This document shows positions 1 to 8,397 of a DNA stretch of 64,000 nt, in pieces; position 1 is the stretch's first letter, and each line of letters begins with the position of its first letter. A program made the translations under genes and the position numbers. Source of the DNA: Chloroflexota bacterium (GTDB taxonomy: Bacteria > Chloroflexota > UBA11872 > UBA12225 > JAJDUF01); assembly GCA_022826725.1 (NCBI GenBank), contig JAJDUF010000004.1, forward strand, positions 265,334 through 329,333, in the 5' to 3' direction. Under the pieces are notes generated by a model. The model was not told where the DNA came from and searched no databases. It saw nothing but the letters and a program-made list of their open reading frames with translations.

Positions 1-2
1 AC

Positions 3-845
3 TGTGCGCTCTGGGACTTGGCGGGGCGGGTGACCGGGTTGCCGATCAACAAGCTGCTCGGCGGCGCGCGCGACAAGGTGAAGGCCTATGCCAGCACGGC
101 GCCGAACCTGGGGCCGCCGGAGGTCTATGTCGAGCACGCACTCGCCTGCAAACAGCGCGGCTACAAGGCGTACAAGATTCACGCCTATATCTGCTGGAAC
201 CCACACACCGCACAACCGGCCCCCCAGCTACCCGGTTTTCCACGGGAGGACCTTGAGGTCTGTCGGGCCGTCCGCGAGGCAGTGGGCGACGATATGGTCC
301 TGATGCTCGATCCCTACGGGGTGTACACGCTGGAAGAGGCGCTCTGGGTCGGACGCGAGCTGGAGAAGCTGAACTTCTACTGGCTGGAGCACCCGATGAT
401 CGAGACGCGAATGGAGCCGTATCGTCGCCTCGCGCGGGAGCTATCCATCGCGATCTGCTCGCCGGAGCACGCGCCCGGCGGCCTGTTCAGCCGGGCCGAG
501 TGGCTGTTGCAGGGCGCGGCCGATATGCTGCGGACCGACATCTACTACGGCGGCATTACCGGCTGCTGGAAGCTCATCAACGTCTGTCAGGCGTTCGGGC
601 TGCAATGCGAGTTGCACATGAGTGGCTGGGCACACGCCCAGCTTCTCGGGGCGGCGCCGGCCTCCACCTGCGAGTATTACGAGCGCGGGCTACTCAGTCC
701 TGGCAAAGACGACCCGCAAGCCGTACCCTATCTGCGAGGCATTCCCGACCCACTGGATGATGAAGGCAACGTGGTGATTTCCCAGCGGCCGGGATTGGGG
801 TTGGACATAGACTGGGACTACATCACCGAGCACCGGATCAGGTAG
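3..845 (+). CDS. Enolase-superfamily sugar-acid dehydratase, mandelate racemase subgroup (5'-truncated by window edge)
   Basis: The frame is open to the left edge (…ALWDLAGRV…), so the track's TTG start is artificial and this is the C-terminal two thirds of the protein. The barrel carries the three acidic Mg ligands at strand ends (MLDPYG, LEHPM, SPEHA) and the mandelate-racemase Asp/His dyad (MLRTD … CELHM). The second-strand lysine motif reads KIH rather than KxK. Known members dehydrate acid sugars such as galactarate or rhamnonate by abstracting the alpha proton; the substrate here cannot be told. It lies 67 bp before a PhyH oxygenase on the same strand, with which it may be co-transcribed. 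Confidence 0.85.
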   Translation, partial: CALWDLAGRVTGLPINKLLGGARDKVKAYASTAPNLGPPEVYVEHALACKQRGYKAYKIHAYICWNPHTAQPAPQLPGFPREDLEVCRAVREAVGDDMVLMLDPYGVYTLEEALWVGRELEKLNFYWLEHPMIETRMEPYRRLARELSIAICSPEHAPGGLFSRAEWLLQGAADMLRTDIYYGGITGCWKLINVCQAFGLQCELHMSGWAHAQLLGAAPASTCEYYERGLLSPGKDDPQAVPYLRGIPDPLDDEGNVVISQRPGLGLDIDWDYITEHRIR

Positions 846-912
846 TGCTGCGGCTGTGTCCGAGGGTACGGATGGGGGCATACCCACGTCACCCTCGGAG
901 GGAGGCGAAAGG

Positions 913-1782
913 ATGCTAACGGACGAGCAAGTCAAGTTCTATCACGAGAACGGCTACTTGGGCCTGGAGAACGTCGTGCCGCTGGCGCAGATCGAGGAAG
1001 CGCGCCGCGTCGTTGAGGAGCTGGTCGAGCAGTCACGCACCGTCACCGAGCACACGGCTGTCTACGACCTAGAGCCGGAGCACACGGCGGAGCGTCCGCT
1101 CCTCCGCCGCATCAAGTCCCCGACCAACGTCCACCCGTTCTTCGATCAGCTCATGCGCTCCGATGCCATTCTCGACTGTCTGGAGCCGCTAATCGGGCCG
1201 AACATTCGCTTTCAGGGCGACAAGCTCAATATGAAGACGGCGGCGATTGGGAGTCCGGTCGAGTGGCACCAGGACGTTGCCTTCTACCCGCACACGAATG
1301 ACGACCTGCTCGCCGTCGGCGTGGCGCTCGACGATTGCACGCTGGAGAACGGCTGCTTGCTCGTCATTCCAGGCTCGCACCGTGGCCCCACCCTGGACCA
1401 CCACCAGGAGGGCTACTTTGTCGGTGCGATCTCACCCAGCCGCGAGGACGTAGACCTCACGCAGGCGGTCCCGGTCGAGGTGCGGGCCGGCGGCATTTCT
1501 ATTCACCACGTCGCCGCGCTGCACGGGTCGGCGCCGAACACCTCGTCACAGCCGCGCCGCTTGTTGCTGTATCAGTACGCGGCCGCCGATGCCTGGCCGC
1601 TGAGTGGGACACCGGACTACGCAGCGTTCGACGGCATGATGGTGCGTGGCGAGCCGACGAGGGAGTTCCGCCAACTCCCGCATGCCGCAGTGCGTATCCC
1701 CTCGCCGCCGCCGCCGCGCGTCGGATCGATCTTCGAGCTTCAGACCCAGCTCAAAGAGACGGTGTTCGCCGACCGCAAGTGA
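913..1782 (+). CDS. Phytanoyl-CoA dioxygenase (PhyH) family Fe(II)/2-oxoglutarate oxygenase
   Basis: A 289-residue protein. I chose ATG 913 because GGAGGCGAAAGG lies directly upstream; the track's earlier GTG at 856 would add 19 low-complexity residues. The cupin-type oxygenase fold shows the iron-binding HxD (EWHQD, about residues 117-121) and a distal His near residue 204 (ALHGSAPN). The C-terminal RRLLLYQY segment fits the 2-oxoglutarate-binding Arg region. PhyH relatives hydroxylate small molecules in the cytoplasm, and environmental genomes often hold dozens of paralogues with unknown substrates. A second family member is at 44532. Placement after a sugar-acid dehydratase suggests, but does not show, a role in catabolism. 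Confidence 0.88.
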   Translation: MLTDEQVKFYHENGYLGLENVVPLAQIEEARRVVEELVEQSRTVTEHTAVYDLEPEHTAERPLLRRIKSPTNVHPFFDQLMRSDAILDCLEPLIGPNIRFQGDKLNMKTAAIGSPVEWHQDVAFYPHTNDDLLAVGVALDDCTLENGCLLVIPGSHRGPTLDHHQEGYFVGAISPSREDVDLTQAVPVEVRAGGISIHHVAALHGSAPNTSSQPRRLLLYQYAAADAWPLSGTPDYAAFDGMMVRGEPTREFRQLPHAAVRIPSPPPPRVGSIFELQTQLKETVFADRK

Positions 1783-1831
1783 GACCGCGACTTAATCCGC
1801 CTTCTACTCTCCGCCGGCCATTCCATGGCTC

Positions 1832-2557
1832 TCAGCGCAGGAAATCCTTCAGCGCGGATAGCCGGGGGATGATGCGGTCCGGTTGCACGTTGGCCGTCTT
1901 CGGGAGGCCGGCACCGGCGCCATCAATCCAGATGGAGAAGATGCCCAGTCGCTGCGGCGTCGCCACCTCCCACTCGAGGTTGTCGCCTACTATCCACGCC
2001 TCGGAAGGAGACGTGTCGAGTTGCTCGATGGCGTGCAGGTACACCCGTTCGTCCGGTTTGCCAACTCCGAACTCTTCCTCGATCAGGATATAGTCGAAGC
2101 AGGACTCCAAACCGAACCGTTCGATCTTACCCCGTTGCATGGCGGATGTCCCGTTCGTGACCAGAGCCATGCGGATGCCCTGTGCCCGGACGTAGGTCAG
2201 CGTCTCGATAGCTCCAGGGAAGGGTCTGACCACGAGTTCACGCTGCACCGAGTAGGCATCGGCGATCTCATCGGCCATCGCCGGAGCCGCGACGCCCAGC
2301 AGGTCAAAGGTGCCCCTGACCACCTCCCGGCGAGCGAGCGGGAGGTCTAGGCGGCCTCGACGATGACGCTCGGGATCCCCCCAGTACCATTCTCGATACT
2401 CATTGAGTGCTGCCATAAACCGCTCGACGTCTAGTCCAGCCAAGCTGCCAGTAAACTCTGCGACCACCAAGCGCCACACTCGGGCGGCACTGCCGTCGTA
2501 CTCCAGGATGGTGTCGTCCAAGTCGAACAATATCGCCCTTGGCCTAGGCCTGCTCAT
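1832..2557 (-). CDS. HAD-superfamily hydrolase (YjjG/GmhB-like small-molecule phosphatase)
   Basis: About 241 residues from ATG 2557; the longer ORF start at 2617 adds a proline-rich tail not expected before the HAD core. All four HAD motifs are visible: DLDDT near the N-terminus (nucleophile Asp), LVTNGT (motif II Thr), the GKPDE lysine of motif III, and VGDNLEWEV (motif IV acidic residues). An all-helical cap lies between motifs I and II (C1 cap). Such enzymes dephosphorylate sugar phosphates, nucleotides or phosphoglycolate in the cytosol. It is convergent with the PhyH gene and upstream of the propeller glycosidases on the same strand. The substrate is not inferable. Confidence 0.85.
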   Translation of the reverse strand: MSRPRPRAILFDLDDTILEYDGSAARVWRLVVAEFTGSLAGLDVERFMAALNEYREWYWGDPERHRRGRLDLPLARREVVRGTFDLLGVAAPAMADEIADAYSVQRELVVRPFPGAIETLTYVRAQGIRMALVTNGTSAMQRGKIERFGLESCFDYILIEEEFGVGKPDERVYLHAIEQLDTSPSEAWIVGDNLEWEVATPQRLGIFSIWIDGAGAGLPKTANVQPDRIIPRLSALKDFLR

Positions 2558-2683
2558 CGGTGCGCTGCACCTCACTTGGCTCGGATGGGGATGGCTTGGA
2601 AACACCGGGGACGCCATTTACCAAAGCATCTCCCGTCTCCTGATTATCAAGTAGACCATGTGGACGAACAGCGAGCAGTACTG

Positions 2684-2705
2684 CCGGTCAGCGTTAGCTG
2701 TCCGG
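2684..2705 (-). terminator. Hairpin 3' of first glycosidase copy
   Basis: On the minus strand, eight bases after the glycosidase stop, CCGGaCAGC-TAAC-GCTGaCCGG forms a stem of eight pairs with one A·A mismatch. There is no strong U-tract. The same 22 bases recur exactly after the second copy (3721-3742), so the hairpin was part of the duplicated unit. Confidence 0.4.
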
Positions 2706-2712
2706 TATGGCG

Positions 2713-3660
2713 CTACCCTGCCCGCCTGCCGGGCCAGGACCAGTGGATCAGGTCGTCGCTCCAGGCCAGCGCTAGGCTGGACTCGCCGTGCGTCTCCTGC
2801 TCCCGCACCCCCTCTTCCGTCGAGCCGTGGTAAAACATCACGTACTTACCCACGCCCGGCTCGGCGCGCAAGTCCAGCACGTGCCCGGCCGAGAGGCGGC
2901 CCCGCGCCCACGGCCAGTCTTTGCTCTGTCCCAGCGTCCATATGCCCAAGTCGCGCCATTGGAGGAGGTCCTTCGAGCGTTTGATCCCGACGCCGTTACG
3001 TGGGGCATGGATCAGCACGTACTCGTCGGCCTCCCGGTCCACAAGCACGCAGACGTTCTCGCCGGCGACCACCTTGTCGTAGTAGGTCCAGGTCTCGAAG
3101 TCGTAGGTATAGGACAAGCCCATGCCGTTCTGCTTGAAGCCGCACCACCACTTGTGGGGATGATCCTTGTCAGGGAAGAAATAGGCATCAATCATGCGCC
3201 CCATTTCGCTGACCGGCACGTGCGGGCCTTTGACGCGCAGCAGCTCCGGCTCGTCCCAGTGCTCCAGGTCCTCGCTGGCCATCTTGAAGATGCGCGCGTT
3301 CTGGTTCGCGTGCGGATCATCCACTGGACGGGGATACGTTTGGGTGCCGAGCAACCACTGGTCACCGTAGCGAATGACGTTGCCGGGACTGGAGTAGTTG
3401 AGATTGAGGTCGCGTGGTGTAAACAACTGCGGCTCGGTCCAGGTGACGAGATCGGTGCTTTTGGTGACGGCAAGCTGATAGTAGACCCGCCGCCCGGGCT
3501 CGCGCCGCACCTGGCCGTAGAACACGCGGAAGACGCCCTCGTGGTAGTGACCGGCCGGGTCGCGGTGGCCGATGTGCCGATTGCCCCACAGAAAGACGGA
3601 GTGGGGAATGGCGTCCCAGTCAATAGCGGTGTTGGGCGGCTTGGCTTTTTCCTGTGTCAT
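2713..3660 (-). CDS. Five-bladed beta-propeller glycosidase-like protein (GH43/GH32/GH117-like), copy 1
   Basis: A 315-residue protein starting at ATG 3660 with AGGGAG upstream. Repeated strand motifs typical of glycosidase propellers are visible (YHEGVFRVFY, KSTDLVTWTEP, YTYDFETWTYY, KRSKDLLQWRDLG, WSDDLIHWSWP). Acidic residues in these blades could form the active site, but I cannot assign a GH family. No signal peptide is seen, so it is probably cytoplasmic. It is a tandem duplicate of 3750-4718: the proteins align end to end at very high identity, and DNA similarity continues about 50 bp past the stop. Neighbouring sulfatases and sugar-acid enzymes suggest degradation of a modified glycan or its oligosaccharides. 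Confidence 0.75.
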   Translation of the reverse strand: MTQEKAKPPNTAIDWDAIPHSVFLWGNRHIGHRDPAGHYHEGVFRVFYGQVRREPGRRVYYQLAVTKSTDLVTWTEPQLFTPRDLNLNYSSPGNVIRYGDQWLLGTQTYPRPVDDPHANQNARIFKMASEDLEHWDEPELLRVKGPHVPVSEMGRMIDAYFFPDKDHPHKWWCGFKQNGMGLSYTYDFETWTYYDKVVAGENVCVLVDREADEYVLIHAPRNGVGIKRSKDLLQWRDLGIWTLGQSKDWPWARGRLSAGHVLDLRAEPGVGKYVMFYHGSTEEGVREQETHGESSLALAWSDDLIHWSWPGRRAG

Positions 3661-3720
3661 CGGTGTTCTCCCTTATAGATGTAGGCGCGGCGCCGCGTGG
3701 ACGAATTGCGAACAGTACTG

Positions 3721-3742
3721 CCGGTCAGCGTTAGCTGTCCGG
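3721..3742 (-). terminator. Hairpin 3' of second glycosidase copy
   Basis: Identical 22-base imperfect hairpin to 2684-2705, at the same distance after the stop of the paralogue (1037 bp away). It probably acts as a weak transcription end or 3' mRNA stabiliser. No U-run follows. Confidence 0.4.
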
Positions 3743-3749
3743 TATGGCA

Positions 3750-4718
3750 CTACCCCGCCCGCCTGCCGGGCCAGGACCAGTGCATCAGGTCGTCGCTCCA
3801 GGCTACGGCCAGGCTCGCCTCGCCATGTATCTCCTGCTCACGCACGCCTTCTTCAGTATCGCCATGGTAAAACAACACATACTTCCCCACGCTCGGCTCT
3901 CCGCGCAGGTCCAAAACGTGACCAGCCGTTAGGCGCCCTTGCGCCCACTGCCACTCCTTACTCCGAGATCGCGCCAGGCTCTGGCCGAGCGTCCACACCC
4001 CGAGATCGCGCCAGTTGAGCAAGTCCTTCGAGCGCTTGATACCGATGCCATTGCGGGGAGCGTGGATCAAGACGTACTCATCGGCCTCGCGGTCGATGAG
4101 CACACAGGCATTCTCGCCAGCCGGAACCTTGTCGTAGTAGGTCCACGTCTCGAAGTCGTAGGTGTACGACATCCCCGCACCGCTCTGCTTGAAGAAGCAC
4201 CACCACTTAAGCGGGTGGTCCTTGTCCGGCACAAAGCAGGGGTCGATCATGCGACCCATCTCGCTGACGGGGACCTCGGGACCTTTGACACGCAGCAACT
4301 CTGGCTCGCCCCACTGTTCCAGATCATCGCTGGCCATCTTGAAGATGCGCGCGTTCTGGTTTGCGCCCGGATCGTCTACCGGACGGGGATACGTCTGGGT
4401 ACCGAGCAGCCACTCGTCGCCGTAGCGGATGACGTTGCCGGGACTGGAATAGTTGAGATTGAGGTCCTCTGGCGTAAATGGCTCAGGCTCGGTCCAAGTG
4501 ACGAGATCGGTGCTCTTCGTCACGGCAAGCTGACAGTAGTAGCGCTCCCCCGGTTCTCGCCGCACGTGGCTGTAGAACACTCGAAAGACACCCTCGTGAT
4601 AGTGCCCAGCAGGGTCGCGATGGGCGACATGCCGATTGCCCCACACGAAGACGGGGTGTGGGATCGCGTCCCAGTCAATGGCAGTCTTGGGTTTCTTGCC
4701 TCTTGCCTTCGCCAACAT
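3750..4718 (-). CDS. Five-bladed beta-propeller glycosidase-like protein, copy 2
   Basis: A 322-residue paralogue of 2713-3660, starting at ATG 4718 behind GGGGAGAATC. It has the same blade motifs (DLVTWTEPEPF, NLNYSSPGNVIRYGDEW, DFETWTYYDK, WSDDLMHWSWP). It differs mainly by a short insertion (SLARSRSKE) before the last blades, a different basic N-terminus (LAKARGKKPK) and scattered substitutions such as DPCFVPDKD for DAYFFPDKD. The substitutions sit in otherwise identical stretches, which suggests recent duplication with possible change in substrate choice. It diverges from the SelA-like gene at 4880, leaving a short shared promoter region. Copies 1 and 2 are likely one transcription unit. 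Confidence 0.75.
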   Translation of the reverse strand: MLAKARGKKPKTAIDWDAIPHPVFVWGNRHVAHRDPAGHYHEGVFRVFYSHVRREPGERYYCQLAVTKSTDLVTWTEPEPFTPEDLNLNYSSPGNVIRYGDEWLLGTQTYPRPVDDPGANQNARIFKMASDDLEQWGEPELLRVKGPEVPVSEMGRMIDPCFVPDKDHPLKWWCFFKQSGAGMSYTYDFETWTYYDKVPAGENACVLIDREADEYVLIHAPRNGIGIKRSKDLLNWRDLGVWTLGQSLARSRSKEWQWAQGRLTAGHVLDLRGEPSVGKYVLFYHGDTEEGVREQEIHGEASLAVAWSDDLMHWSWPGRRAG

Positions 4719-4879
4719 GATTCTCCCCGATTCTAGGGATAGGCACGACGCCAGCAGTGCCGATTTGTTTCGAGCCGCGGGAGATCGGCTGCGCCGCTAT
4801 GATAGGGGGAACCCGGCGCATCGGCAACAGGCGGCCGGGCGCCGGCGTAACCGCTGCAATCCCGATGGAGGTGCTCACT

Positions 4880-6058
4880 ATGCTCACCCTCGACGACATG
4901 ATCCGCGATCCCTACGGCGCTCTTGGCGTCAGGAAGGTCATCAACGCGACCTGCCACACGACGCGGGTTGGCGGCACGCTGATACCGGATGAGGTATTGG
5001 ATGCGATGCGTGCCGCCGCCGAGTGGCACGTGGACATGGAAGAGCTGCAACGGGCGGCCGGGCGGGTCATCGCGCACTACACCCATGCCGAGAGCGGCTA
5101 TATCGTGTCGGGGTGCGCCGCGGCGCTGTTGGTCGGTACGGCCGCGATCCTCACCGGCACCGATCCGGTCAAGATGCAGCAGCTTCCGCACCTCGCCGGC
5201 ACCGGCATGAAGGATCGTGTGATTGCCCAGCGCTTTCCGCGCCAAACCGCACCGGACGGCCGCGAGTACATCCACTACGGCTACGCGCACGCGCTCAAGA
5301 CGACCGGGGTGCAGTTCGATGAGATAGGGAACGGCGGGCCGGCCAACCGGGACGAGCTGGCAGCCGCCTTCGGACCGCAGACGGCGCTCGTCTATTGGGG
5401 CACCGGGCAGCTACCGGGGGAGCTGACGGTGCGGGAGGTCGTGGAGGTGGCGGACGCCCACCAGGTACCGGTGCTCGTGGACAACTCCAACCACCTACCA
5501 CCCAAGGAAAACCTCTGGCGCTACATCGAGGACGGGGCCGCGCTCGTGGCCTTCTCCGGCGGCAAAGGGCTACAAGGGCCGCAAGGATCGGGCATTCTGG
5601 CTGGCCGCGCCGACTTGATGGCGGCCGTCGCCATGCAGGCGTCGCCGACGCAGGGGATCGGCCGCGTGTGCAAGGTGAGTAAGGAAGAGGTGGTCGCGCA
5701 GGTGGCGGCGCTCATCTGGTGGGCGGAACAGGATGACGAGGCGCGCCTGGCCGAGCATCACCGCAAGACGCAGAAGCTCGTGGACCTGTCCCAGGGACTG
5801 AAAGGCGCGAGCGCAGAGCTGCACTTCCCGGACCGCATCGGGCGGCCATTCTCCTCGATGTACCTCGTCGTGCAGCCGGAGAGCGGCCACACGATGGACG
5901 GCGTGATCGAGCAGTTGCACGCTGGCGATCCGCCGGTAGCGGTCAATGGCGGCGACGATCCGGCGCACCCGGCGGCCATCCGCTTTGACGTGCGCATGTG
6001 TGCAGATTGGGAGATCAAGGCCATCAGCCGGCGGCTGCATGAGATTTTCGGCTCGTAG
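4880..6058 (+). CDS. SelA-like PLP-dependent enzyme (fold type I; selenocysteine-synthase/DgaE relative)
   Basis: A 392-residue protein from ATG 4880, placed by GGAGGTG six bases upstream; the track's start at 4757 adds 41 residues of non-coding character. The fold-type-I core is clear: the GYIVSGCAAAL phosphate-binding region, LVDNSNHLPP (Asp to the PLP ring N) and SGGKGLQGPQGSG with the Schiff-base Lys near residue 229. Relatives annotated as L-seryl-tRNA(Sec) transferase-like act instead on amino-sugar acids, for example D-glucosaminate-6-phosphate ammonia-lyase. The SelA-specific tRNA-binding N-domain is not evident, so I do not treat this as SelA. Context (sugar-acid dehydratase, glycosidases) favours carbohydrate catabolism. 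Confidence 0.78.
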   Translation: MLTLDDMIRDPYGALGVRKVINATCHTTRVGGTLIPDEVLDAMRAAAEWHVDMEELQRAAGRVIAHYTHAESGYIVSGCAAALLVGTAAILTGTDPVKMQQLPHLAGTGMKDRVIAQRFPRQTAPDGREYIHYGYAHALKTTGVQFDEIGNGGPANRDELAAAFGPQTALVYWGTGQLPGELTVREVVEVADAHQVPVLVDNSNHLPPKENLWRYIEDGAALVAFSGGKGLQGPQGSGILAGRADLMAAVAMQASPTQGIGRVCKVSKEEVVAQVAALIWWAEQDDEARLAEHHRKTQKLVDLSQGLKGASAELHFPDRIGRPFSSMYLVVQPESGHTMDGVIEQLHAGDPPVAVNGGDDPAHPAAIRFDVRMCADWEIKAISRRLHEIFGS

Positions 6059-6088
6059 GAGCGCGCTGAGCCGCGTCCCGCCCCCGTC

Positions 6089-6195
6089 ATTCCCGCGAGA
6101 GCGGGAATCTAGACTCCCCTTCCCGGCCAGGGAAGGGGCCGGGGGTTAGGGCCACTCCCCTCTCTATCGCTCCGCGATGGAGCGGGTGCCGGGGG
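6089..6195. repeat. Intergenic palindromic repeat cluster 1
   Basis: Three palindromes lie in a row: ATTCCCGCGAGAGCGGGAAT (6089-6108, like the Neisseria dRS3 core), CCCCTTCCC-GGC-C-AGGGAAGGGG type (6116-6138), and one around CTCCGCGATGGAG (about 6162-6175). All three recur elsewhere in the window. The C-terminus of the leftward gene at 6109 reads through the last two. Confidence 0.8.
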
Positions 6196-6987
6196 TGAGG
6201 TACGGCTGAGGCGTTGGGCGACGGCGAGCACGGCGCGCACCGAGTTGTGACTCAGCTCAAGGCGTTGGAGCCACATCTCCGGCCGCTCATATACCTGCTT
6301 GCGCCATTGCGCCTCGCCGCCGGCTTGCGCGATTTCCGCCCGATAATAGTCGGCGGTCTCGAACGAGAGGCCCTCCGTGGCCCGGTAGCGGACCCGGCCG
6401 GGCGCGAGACACTGCACGATGGCCGGCCATTCGGCGTCGGTCGCGTTCGTCGGCTCATCCGAGTGCTGGGCAATCAGCGCCGCGCCGTGGGCCGTGGCCC
6501 CACACGACCCGGCCCCCACGTCGGCCGGCTGCCCGAACCAGGCCGAGAAGGCGTGGTTGGTCACGGTTTCCGTCGCCTGCTGCACGCGCGGATGCGTCGC
6601 AAAGGCGGCCGCCGTCCGGCCCAGGATCAGGTAGTCGAACGTGCATGGCGCCGTGAGCTGGTCGAGCACCGCGTGTAGCTCGGCCGGCGCCACCCGGAGC
6701 CAATGGAGCAGCCGGTCGAAGTCGCAGTAGTGGACGGTATCAGCGCCGGCTTGCACGGCGTCGAGGATGGCCTGCCGCCGGCCAACGCCAATGCGACTAT
6801 CGGCCCCGGTACTGACCGCGGCGTCCGCCTCTCGCAACAGCGCAATCAGCCGTCCGTCCGTCTGGGGCGTGGCGACGACGTGGGCGCTGCAATACAGCCG
6901 CCGCAGTGTAGCTTCCGCAGCGCGGGCCGGCGCCACCATCCGGCCCTCGGGATCGTGCAAGGTTGCCGCAAAGGCCGGCCGCTTCAC
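6109..6987 (-). CDS. Putative GT-A-fold glycosyltransferase-like protein, translationally coupled to DUF418 gene
   Basis: I place the start at GTG 6987, where GTGA overlaps the TGA of the upstream DUF418 gene (6984-6986). The track's ORF start at 7146 would run through that gene in another frame. The 292-residue product has features reminiscent of nucleotide-sugar transferases: an AAVSTGADSRIGVGRRQA segment, a DxD-like YCDFDRLLHW, GRTAAAF, and TDAEWP. I do not recognise a named family, so the fold call is tentative. The last 25 or so residues (PPAPAPSRSDREGSG…) are a translation of intergenic repeats and may be a recent extension of the reading frame. Confidence 0.6.
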   Translation of the reverse strand: MKRPAFAATLHDPEGRMVAPARAAEATLRRLYCSAHVVATPQTDGRLIALLREADAAVSTGADSRIGVGRRQAILDAVQAGADTVHYCDFDRLLHWLRVAPAELHAVLDQLTAPCTFDYLILGRTAAAFATHPRVQQATETVTNHAFSAWFGQPADVGAGSCGATAHGAALIAQHSDEPTNATDAEWPAIVQCLAPGRVRYRATEGLSFETADYYRAEIAQAGGEAQWRKQVYERPEMWLQRLELSHNSVRAVLAVAQRLSRTSPPAPAPSRSDREGSGPNPRPLPWPGRGV

Positions 6988-8219
6988 GGCCCTTGCCCTC
7001 GCCAAGCCAGGACCCTCCACCCCGGCGCATAGGTCAACGCCCGCCACAGCCATTCGCACGGCCCAAACCGAAACCGCGCCAGCCACAGCGGCGCCACCGC
7101 CAACTGCACCACCCCAATGCCCACCACAATCAACACTTGGTGCCAACGCTCCACCGAGCCGTACAGTCCGAGGCCATGACCGTAGAAGATGGTCGTGCAG
7201 ATGACGGTATGCAGCAGGTAGTTGGTCAGTGCGGTCCGTCCGACGGCGGCGAGTCTGCCCTCAATGCGCCCGAACCAACCGCGCTGCGTCGCCAGCATCA
7301 CCAGCCCGATATACCCGCTACTCACAAAGATGCTCCCCCAGTAGTTAAGTTGAAACCCCACTCCGAACAGCGAATACGTCGGCGCGAAACCGTTCGCATA
7401 GTTGGTCCAGGCACTCAACGTGGCCAACGGGAGGCCGATGCTCAGACCGATCAGTACCATTCCCGCATAGAAACGCCCACTACGCTGTGCCGTCAGAACA
7501 CCCCACTTGTACCCGGCCATGCCGAGCAGCATCAGCCCAGCCGCTCGCCAGAACGCCCAAAAGAGCAACCCTCCCGTAAGTCCTTCGATCTCGCCCGGCA
7601 CCCGCGCCGACATCTGCTCCAGCCAACCGCCACGATAGGCCGCCAACTCCTCGTTAATCTTGCTCGCGCTTGGCGACCAGTCGGAACGCACCGCAGCGAC
7701 TGCATCCTCTGGAGACAGTGGCCCCAACAGGGTCAGCGCCGCCGGCACCAAGAGCAACACCAGTCCGAGGATGACCAGGCGGCGCGGCCGCATGTTCCGA
7801 AACCGGAACACGACAAACCCGGCCAATGCATACGGCACCAGAATGTCACCGTTCCACAGCAGAAAACCGTGCGCCAGGCCAAACAGCAATAGCCAGACGT
7901 TGCGGCGGTAGTGAATGCCGCGCGCCGATTGCCCCCGCGCTTCCAGCCGCTCCGCCAAGAGCAAAATACTCGCGCCGAACAGCGGCGAGAAGATCGTCAT
8001 GAACTTCTGGTCGGCAAAGATGTGGCTCAAGCTCCAGACCGCGAGGTTGATACCGGTCAGGTCGCCATAGGCGAGGGGGTTGAAAGTGATGAACTGTACC
8101 GGCATGGCAAAGAGCTGGATATTCATCACCAGGATGCCGAGCAAGGCAAAGCCGCGCAGCACGTCCAGCGCCACGATCCGCTGCCCCGGCGCCACTGGAC
8201 TGGGCTGCGCCGCGTTCAC
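6984..8219 (-). CDS. DUF418/YeiB-family polytopic membrane protein
   Basis: A 411-residue integral membrane protein starting at GTG 8219, chosen for AGGAGG five bases upstream. The N-terminus (RIVALDVLRGFALLGILVMNI) is diagnostic of DUF418/YeiB proteins, distant relatives of acyltransferase-3 and heparan-alpha-glucosaminide N-acetyltransferase. Many hydrophobic segments follow (FAVWSLSHIF region, MLLGMAGYKWG, GSIFVSSGYIGLVML), along with the conserved ALTNYLLHTVICTTIFYG near the C-terminus. The function of the family is unsettled; transfer of an acyl group across the inner membrane is the usual proposal. The stop overlaps the start of the putative glycosyltransferase by two bases, so the two products may act on one envelope substrate. 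Confidence 0.88.
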   Translation of the reverse strand: MNAAQPSPVAPGQRIVALDVLRGFALLGILVMNIQLFAMPVQFITFNPLAYGDLTGINLAVWSLSHIFADQKFMTIFSPLFGASILLLAERLEARGQSARGIHYRRNVWLLLFGLAHGFLLWNGDILVPYALAGFVVFRFRNMRPRRLVILGLVLLLVPAALTLLGPLSPEDAVAAVRSDWSPSASKINEELAAYRGGWLEQMSARVPGEIEGLTGGLLFWAFWRAAGLMLLGMAGYKWGVLTAQRSGRFYAGMVLIGLSIGLPLATLSAWTNYANGFAPTYSLFGVGFQLNYWGSIFVSSGYIGLVMLATQRGWFGRIEGRLAAVGRTALTNYLLHTVICTTIFYGHGLGLYGSVERWHQVLIVVGIGVVQLAVAPLWLARFRFGPCEWLWRALTYAPGWRVLAWRGQGP

Positions 8220-8271
8220 GCTTTCCTCCTAGAGGCCCCTGCAAGAATCGTCATCCCACCCACGCGCGAAC

Positions 8272-8385
8272 GCCCGTCCCCCCGTTGCGCGGGGGGGCCA
8301 TAGGGGGCCGACTGGTTGGGTAGGTGTTCATTTGTACAGCTACATACCGCTTCCCGGACCTCGTCATTCCCGCGGAAGCGGGAAT
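8272..8385. repeat. Intergenic palindromic repeat cluster 2
   Basis: GTCCCCCCG-TTG-CGCGGGGGGGCC-type palindrome (about 8274-8300), the CCATAGGGGGCC tail found with it elsewhere, and ATTCCCGCGGAAGCGGGAAT at 8366-8385. Together they fill the gap between DUF418 and the GNAT gene. Confidence 0.75.
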
Positions 8386-8397
8386 CCAAGTCCGGTC

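Noticed and set aside
4880-6058. SelA-like gene as proof of selenocysteine synthesis in this organism
   Set aside because: It has the look of a SelA-like lyase in a sugar cluster; it does not support the selenoprotein claim.
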